A stretch of DNA of 9,550 nucleotides from an uncultured Eubacteriales bacterium (GTDB lineage Bacteria > Bacillota > Clostridia > Christensenellales > Borkfalkiaceae), in contig CATJZR010000039.1 of assembly GCA_949745625.1 (NCBI GenBank), positions 1-9,550 on the forward strand, written 5' to 3'. Below are positions 6,273 to 9,550 of this stretch, one piece after another. The number at the start of each line of letters is the position of its first letter. Position 1 is the stretch's first letter. The notes under the pieces were generated by a model. That model was not told where the DNA came from. It saw only the letters and a list, made by a program, of their open reading frames with translations, and made no database searches. The translations under genes were made by a program, and so were the position numbers.

Positions 6273-8939
6273 TTATGCGGCTAATCTGTAAACGTAACAG
6301 CTTAATCCCGCTATACTCTGATTGCCCGAAACGCCGCTTTGCAATACCGCTGCGCCCGCGCGCGTTCCGTCTATATGCAGGTTCCAGCTTCCCGCGGGAA
6401 GAGCGTAATCAACCGCGTTCTCGTTGCCGTTATAGATTACAAGCAGCTTTTCGCCCGTTGCTCTGTCGGCTATGGTAACCGCGATAAATGCGCCTTTGTT
6501 CTTCGAATTTTCGTCAAGCACAACAGCCTTGGGCAGGGTACCCTTGCCGCCTGCGTTTCTCATACGCAACGCCGCGCTCGATTTACGGAACTCGATTAAG
6601 CCCTTGTAGTATTGCATCATCTTATACTGTTCGCTGGTTTGGGAAAGAAGCGACCAGTCGATATTGTTGACCTTGTCGGACGCATTGTAGCTGTTTTCGT
6701 TGTAGCTGCCGTCGTCGTTCTTTTTCTGACGGAGCATCTCTTCGCCCGCCTGCATAAACGGAATTCCCAGCGAGGTCTGAACTATCGCAGCGGAAAGCCT
6801 GTTCATTGCAAGGCGCTTGTTAAGCGTGGAATTATCTTCGCCGTATACGTGGCAAATTCTGTCGTATAGCGTGTTGTTATCGTGGGCGGAAACGTAGTTG
6901 AAAACCTGAGTGGGGCTGTTGGCATACCAGCCGTTTTCGTTCGTGCCGTCGCCGGGAACGTAGCAGCCGCCCGCAACGCCGAAAAGAATTTTATTTATAT
7001 TGCCCTTCTTCGCGCCCGTTGCAAAGCCCGTGTCGTCGATGCTGAAAACCGAACCCTTTACGCCGTCGCGGATAACGTCGTTGAACATTGCAATTCCGTT
7101 CGTGCCGCGCGTAGACGTGCCGTTGTTCAGCTCGATAAGGTTTTTAAGGGTAGCCTGCTCGCTTTCGGAAAGCGTCGTGCCGCCGCCCGTCCAGCCCTCG
7201 CCGTAAATAAGCGCCTTTGCGTTGGCGGTGTGAACCTCTTTTTCAACCTCCTGCAAGGTAGTCAAATCATGCAGCGCCATTAAGTCGAAACGGAAACCGT
7301 CGAGGTTGTATTCGTTCTGCCAATACGAAACCGACTCCACGATAAACTTGCGCATCATCGAGCGGTCGGAAGCAGTTTCGTTGCCGCAGCCGGAGCCGTT
7401 CGAGAAAGTGCCGTTATCGTTAAATCTGTAATAGTAGTAGGGAACTATTTTCTGGAAATTGGAATCTGCGGAATACGTATGGTTATAAACCACGTCCATA
7501 ATTACGCCGATACCGTTATCGTGCAGGGCCTTTACCATCTGCTTGTATTCGTTTACCCTCTTGTAGCCGTCGGACGCGTCGGTCGAATAGCTGCCCTCGG
7601 GCACGTTGTAGTTCTGCGGGTCGTAGCCCCAGTTGAAGCCGCCCTCTTTGCTTTCGTCAACCGAAGCATAGTCGAAAGAAGGCAGCAGGTGAACGTGGGT
7701 AATGCCTAAATTTTTAAGATAGTCCACGCCGACGGGCACGCCGTTCTCGGTGAGACCCGTTTCGGTAAACGCAAGGTACTTGCCCTTGTACTTGGAACCG
7801 CTTATTTTGTTAGAGAAATCTCTGATATGTACTTCCCAAATCTGAGCGTCGGTATAGTTGTCAAGTCCCGTATCGAACGAAGCGCCGCTCCAACCTACGG
7901 GGTCGGTCTTGTCGAGGTCGAGAACCATTCCCCTCTGACCGTTGAGTCCGGCAGAACGCGCATAGGGGTCAACAACCTCGTTTTCGCCGACGGAGGTTTT
8001 AACCGTGTAGGTGTAATATCTGCCGTCCAAATCGCCGTTAACTACGCACTGCCATACGCCCTTATCGCCCCTTGTCAAAGGCTTGACGTCCTGCGCGGAC
8101 CCGCCGTTGCCCTTTTCGTATAAGTTCAGCGTAACCGACGACGCGGTGGGCGCCCAAAGCTTAAACGTGGTTTTTTCAGCCGTGTAAATTGCGCCCAGCT
8201 CGCCGTTGTAAGTGTACTCGCTTGCAAAAGCCTTGCTGTCGAAGTACGTCATGGGAACTACGGGCTTGGGGTCGAGCCCCTCTACCGTAACGGTATAAGC
8301 AACCGCCAAATCGAGCGGGCTTGCAAGAGTTATTATATTGTTGTTTACAGCCGTTACCGCAACTACCGTTCCGTCTGCGGCGGCAACTGTTACCTTATCC
8401 TTGGTCACGGCAGAGCCGTCGGACAGCGTAACCTTGACGTGCGTTGCGTCCTGCATATCCGCCATAGATAAAAATTTAATTACCGTGAGTGTTTTTCCTC
8501 CGTCGTCGCTCGTATAGTTGTTGGGGTCGCCCGCCTTGGTATAAATTACGGTACGCTCGCCCTCTAACGCGATTTTTCTGTCCGAATCGGTGCCGTCCTT
8601 TTTTACGCCGTCCCACGAAGAGCTGCCGGGCGTGCAGTTTGTTCTTATTATGTAACCCACTTCCTCAATCGTGTCGGGGACGTTCAATACGACCTTAGCG
8701 CCGTATTCGCATTCGTGCAGCGCATATCCCTGACCCGCTACGGTACCGTACCAAATATAAATGTCGCAATCGCCGTAGCCCGCTTCGCGGTTGTAGTAAA
8801 TAGTGACCTGCCTGCAACCGTCCTCCAATGGTAACTCGTACTCTTTTCCGGGCGTTTCACCGCCGTTGTCCCCGCACGCGGCGAACACGAACACAAACGT
8901 TAAAAGCGCACTTAATACCGCCATTAAAGCTTTCTTCAT
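6273..8939 (-). CDS. Cell-surface type I pullulanase lipoprotein (CBM41, Ig-like, CBM48, GH13)
   Basis: An 888-residue debranching enzyme that hydrolyses alpha-1,6 links in pullulan, amylopectin or glycogen. AGGAG (8950-8946) lies 6 nt before the start. Signal peptide with lipobox FAAC and Cys22 anchors it outside the membrane. Then come a CBM41-like domain (about 43-140), an Ig-like domain (about 148-225), a CBM48-like domain (about 235-330, KLWAPTASSVTLNLY) and the GH13 barrel (about 360-785). The type I pullulanase signature FNWGYDP is at 435-441. Catalytic residues are visible: DVVYNH (482-487), nucleophile Asp552 in DGFRFD, acid/base Glu581 in YGEGW and Asp687 in SAHDN. A beta domain ends the protein. 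In the CBM41-like part, positions usually Trp in the W.LW.W motif read C58 and Y61, with W63 and W109 kept. First gene of a two-gene operon with the binding lipoprotein. Confidence 0.95.
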   Translation of the reverse strand: MKKALMAVLSALLTFVFVFAACGDNGGETPGKEYELPLEDGCRQVTIYYNREAGYGDCDIYIWYGTVAGQGYALHECEYGAKVVLNVPDTIEEVGYIIRTNCTPGSSSWDGVKKDGTDSDRKIALEGERTVIYTKAGDPNNYTSDDGGKTLTVIKFLSMADMQDATHVKVTLSDGSAVTKDKVTVAAADGTVVAVTAVNNNIITLASPLDLAVAYTVTVEGLDPKPVVPMTYFDSKAFASEYTYNGELGAIYTAEKTTFKLWAPTASSVTLNLYEKGNGGSAQDVKPLTRGDKGVWQCVVNGDLDGRYYTYTVKTSVGENEVVDPYARSAGLNGQRGMVLDLDKTDPVGWSGASFDTGLDNYTDAQIWEVHIRDFSNKISGSKYKGKYLAFTETGLTENGVPVGVDYLKNLGITHVHLLPSFDYASVDESKEGGFNWGYDPQNYNVPEGSYSTDASDGYKRVNEYKQMVKALHDNGIGVIMDVVYNHTYSADSNFQKIVPYYYYRFNDNGTFSNGSGCGNETASDRSMMRKFIVESVSYWQNEYNLDGFRFDLMALHDLTTLQEVEKEVHTANAKALIYGEGWTGGGTTLSESEQATLKNLIELNNGTSTRGTNGIAMFNDVIRDGVKGSVFSIDDTGFATGAKKGNINKILFGVAGGCYVPGDGTNENGWYANSPTQVFNYVSAHDNNTLYDRICHVYGEDNSTLNKRLAMNRLSAAIVQTSLGIPFMQAGEEMLRQKKNDDGSYNENSYNASDKVNNIDWSLLSQTSEQYKMMQYYKGLIEFRKSSAALRMRNAGGKGTLPKAVVLDENSKNKGAFIAVTIADRATGEKLLVIYNGNENAVDYALPAGSWNLHIDGTRAGAAVLQSGVSGNQSIAGLSCYVYRLAA

Positions 8940-8981
8940 TTTTTTCTCCTTAACATTATAATATCAATTAAAGCTTTTCCC

Positions 8982-9010
8982 GGACGCAGCCGCAGGCTGC
9001 GTCCTTTATT
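8982..9010. repeat. 10-bp hairpin in the pullulanase leader
   Basis: GGACGCAGCC and GGCTGCGTCC form a perfect 10-bp GC-rich stem with a GCA loop. It lies inside the predicted pullulanase leader, about 30 nt before the ribosome binding site. On the plus strand it is followed by TTTATTAATT and would act as an intrinsic terminator against antisense transcription from the operon. On the minus strand no T-tract follows, so it would be a leader stem. Confidence 0.65.
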
Positions 9011-9026
9011 AATTGCAATTAATAAA
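9005..9026. repeat. 22-bp perfect palindrome in the pullulanase leader
   Basis: TTTATTAATTG is followed immediately by its exact reverse complement. The palindrome abuts the 10-bp hairpin and lies about 35 bp downstream of the predicted start site. Its centre is TGCA, unlike the CG-centred operators, so a different DNA-binding protein or an RNA role is possible. It is A/T rich, so chance contributes, but 11 consecutive matched pairs is long. Confidence 0.6.
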
Positions 9027-9053
9027 ATTTTATATCCGCACAAAGCAAAAGTT

Positions 9054-9067
9054 AAGTTTCGAAAATT
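9054..9067. promoter_or_regulatory. Operator palindrome O1 at pullulanase start site
   Basis: AAGTTTCGAAAATT has six of seven pairs matched around a central CG at 9060/9061, with an uninterrupted TTTCGAAA core. It covers the predicted +1 position, as O1 does at malQ. Confidence 0.68.
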
Positions 9068-9095
9068 ATTATATCATATTTTCGAAAGAAGTCAA
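9068..9095 (-). promoter_or_regulatory. Pullulanase operon promoter
   Basis: On the minus strand TTGACT (9095-9090), a 16-nt spacer and the perfect TATAAT (9073-9068) match the malQ promoter in both boxes and spacing. Transcription should start near 9061, which gives a leader of about 120 nt before the pullulanase start codon. Confidence 0.85.
9079..9088. promoter_or_regulatory. Operator palindrome O2 in pullulanase promoter spacer
   Basis: TTTTCGAAAG holds a perfect TTTCGAAA core centred at 9083/9084, exactly 23 bp from O1 and lying between the -35 and -10 boxes. The same offset is found at malQ. Confidence 0.68.
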
Positions 9096-9100
9096 CGGTT

Positions 9101-9129
9101 TTGAGAGGTTTTCGCAAAAAATGTAAGAT
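9101..9129 (+). promoter_or_regulatory. Possible plus-strand promoter back to back with the pullulanase promoter
   Basis: TTGAGA (9101-9106), 17 nt, TAAGAT (9124-9129): a good -35 box and a moderate -10 box (four of six) at ideal spacing. It would start transcription near 9136. Its -35 box is only 5 bp from the pullulanase -35 box, so the two promoters are divergent. Confidence 0.4.
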
Positions 9130-9135
9130 ATAAAC

Positions 9136-9337
9136 GCCGTTTTACGGTAATTCAAAATAAGCACGAGTGCGAAATGCCAAGTCCCGTGCACTTGTCTCAC
9201 CCGACCGCGTAACACGAATAAAGCAGCACGCAATTTAAAAAGGAAGCGCGTTACCGTAATTTCCACAGGGAATTTTACCCCAAGAACATAATGTAAGTAT
9301 AGCGCACTTACCCTGCAAGCAAGGTGAGTGCATTTTT
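9136..9337 (+). ncRNA. Candidate structured RNA or leader of about 200 nt, unidentified
   Basis: This is most of the gene-free stretch left of 9410. No coding region is convincing in it. Visible RNA-type structure on the plus strand: a 9-bp long-range pairing between TTACGGTAA (9142-9150) and TTACCGTAA (9251-9259); a 7-bp hairpin AATTTCC/GGGAATT with an ACA loop (9258-9274); a 6-bp hairpin GTAAGT/ACTTAC (9293-9311); and a terminator (9304-9337) whose left arm overlaps that hairpin, so the two are mutually exclusive. It could be a free small RNA, or an attenuated leader for the gene at 9410. I could not match it to 6S, tmRNA, SRP, RNase P, T-box or a riboswitch class by eye. Confidence 0.3.
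9304..9337 (+). terminator. Intrinsic terminator or attenuator upstream of the right-hand gene
   Basis: GCACTTACC pairs with GGTGAGTGC (9 bp with one G-U pair) around a 10-nt loop, followed by ATTTTT and further T-rich sequence. It points to the plus strand; the minus-strand reading has no T-tract. It shows that something on the plus strand is transcribed into it from the left. Confidence 0.7.
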
Positions 9338-9339
9338 AC

Positions 9340-9368
9340 TTTACCTTTTGATTGGGTTGTTGTACAAT
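9340..9368 (+). promoter_or_regulatory. Possible promoter of the right-hand gene
   Basis: TTTACC (9340-9345), a 17-nt spacer and TACAAT (9363-9368) lie directly after the terminator T-tract. The -10 box is five of six and the -35 box four of six. If used, the leader is about 35 nt and the gene at 9410 is independent of the upstream transcript. Confidence 0.5.
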
Positions 9369-9409
9369 AATAGAACGATAAACAGTAATTTATACAAGGA
9401 AGATATAAA

Positions 9410-9550
9410 ATGCAACCTAACGAAATACTCAAATACTGCCTTGATAATTTGCCGGATACGGTTTTGATAAGTAGTTGGGGCGAAAGCGGAATTTTCTATA
9501 ATCCGAATAACACGCTTAAACGTGGAATTTATATTTTGACTGTCAAAGAA
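9410..9550 (+). CDS. Start of a small cytosolic protein resembling DUF6194 (runs off right edge)
   Basis: The first 47 codons of a gene that continues past the window. AAGGA (9396-9400) lies 9 nt before the ATG. The visible protein starts MQPNEILKYCLDNL, then VLISSWGESGIFYNP (18-32) and LKRGIYILTVKE (36-47). There is no signal peptide or membrane segment. The pattern of a short helix with EI..YCL, a SWGE.G.FYNP strand and a KRG.Y.LT.KE strand recalls the uncharacterised DUF6194 family, but with only 47 residues this is a recollection, not a proof. It is more A/T rich in codon choice than the glucan genes and shows no functional link to them. Confidence 0.55.
   Translation, partial: MQPNEILKYCLDNLPDTVLISSWGESGIFYNPNNTLKRGIYILTVKE

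Noticed and set aside
6882..7283. Plus-strand open frame of 133 codons antisense to the pullulanase
   Set aside because: The opposite strand encodes the catalytic GH13 barrel with intact motifs; this is a shadow frame.
9173..9211. Tiny 12-codon plus-strand frame inside the candidate RNA
   Set aside because: No ribosome binding site precedes it and the product has no features; a leader peptide is possible but unsupported.
9069..9266. 65-codon minus-strand frame right of the pullulanase promoter
   Set aside because: It overlaps the promoter and operator pair, lacks a ribosome binding site and resembles no known protein.
9136..9337. 6S RNA, tmRNA, SRP RNA, RNase P RNA, T-box or a known riboswitch
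   Set aside because: None of the conserved motifs I know for these classes could be found; only generic helices and a terminator are visible.
9235..9432. 65-codon minus-strand frame over the right-hand terminator
   Set aside because: It crosses the terminator, the promoter and the start of the plus-strand gene and has no coding signs.
1..9550. CRISPR arrays, tRNA or rRNA genes, insertion sequences or phage genes
   Set aside because: No direct-repeat array, no tRNA T-arm consensus, no rRNA segments and no transposase or phage-type protein were seen on either strand.

Overview
This window is most of a maltodextrin/starch utilisation locus from a low-to-moderate GC Gram-positive bacterium, most likely an anaerobic, gut-type member of the Clostridia. 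The evidence for that is strong GGAGG ribosome binding sites, Gram-positive style lipoprotein signal peptides on every exported protein, consensus sigma-A type promoters and a MalF permease N-terminus of the type common in Firmicutes. The exact lineage cannot be fixed from this sequence.

Layout. Minus strand, left part (1-3302): malQ (4-alpha-glucanotransferase), then a sugar-binding lipoprotein of an ABC importer, then the start of a MalF-type permease that runs off the left edge. Plus strand, centre (3550-4536): a LacI-family regulator, transcribed away from malQ from a near-perfect promoter and closed by a 15-bp-stem terminator. Minus strand, right part (4639-8939): a surface type I pullulanase lipoprotein (CBM41, Ig-like, CBM48, GH13) followed by a four-module beta-rich lipoprotein that looks like a starch-binding protein. 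The two probably form one operon ending in its own terminator. Far right (9410-9550, plus strand): the start of an unrelated small gene that resembles the DUF6194 family.

How it works together (inference from families and context). The pullulanase, with help from the binding lipoprotein, would cut alpha-1,6 branches of starch, glycogen or pullulan outside the cell. The resulting maltodextrins would be captured by the binding lipoprotein and imported through the MalF-type transporter. MalQ would rearrange them in the cytoplasm. No ATPase gene, MalG permease or alpha-glucan phosphorylase is inside the window.

The clearest regulatory signal is a matched promoter architecture upstream of both malQ and the pullulanase. 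Each has TTGACT, a 16-nt spacer and TATAAT, with two CG-centred TTTCGAAA-type palindromes exactly 23 bp apart, one in the spacer and one at about +1. This is what a LacI-family repressor operator pair should look like, so the regulator encoded between the two operons is the obvious candidate to control both.

The least explained part is the 8940-9409 intergenic region. It holds a long structured pullulanase leader with a 22-bp perfect palindrome and a 10-bp hairpin. Next to it, back to back with the pullulanase promoter, is a possible plus-strand transcript of about 200 nt that ends in a good intrinsic terminator.
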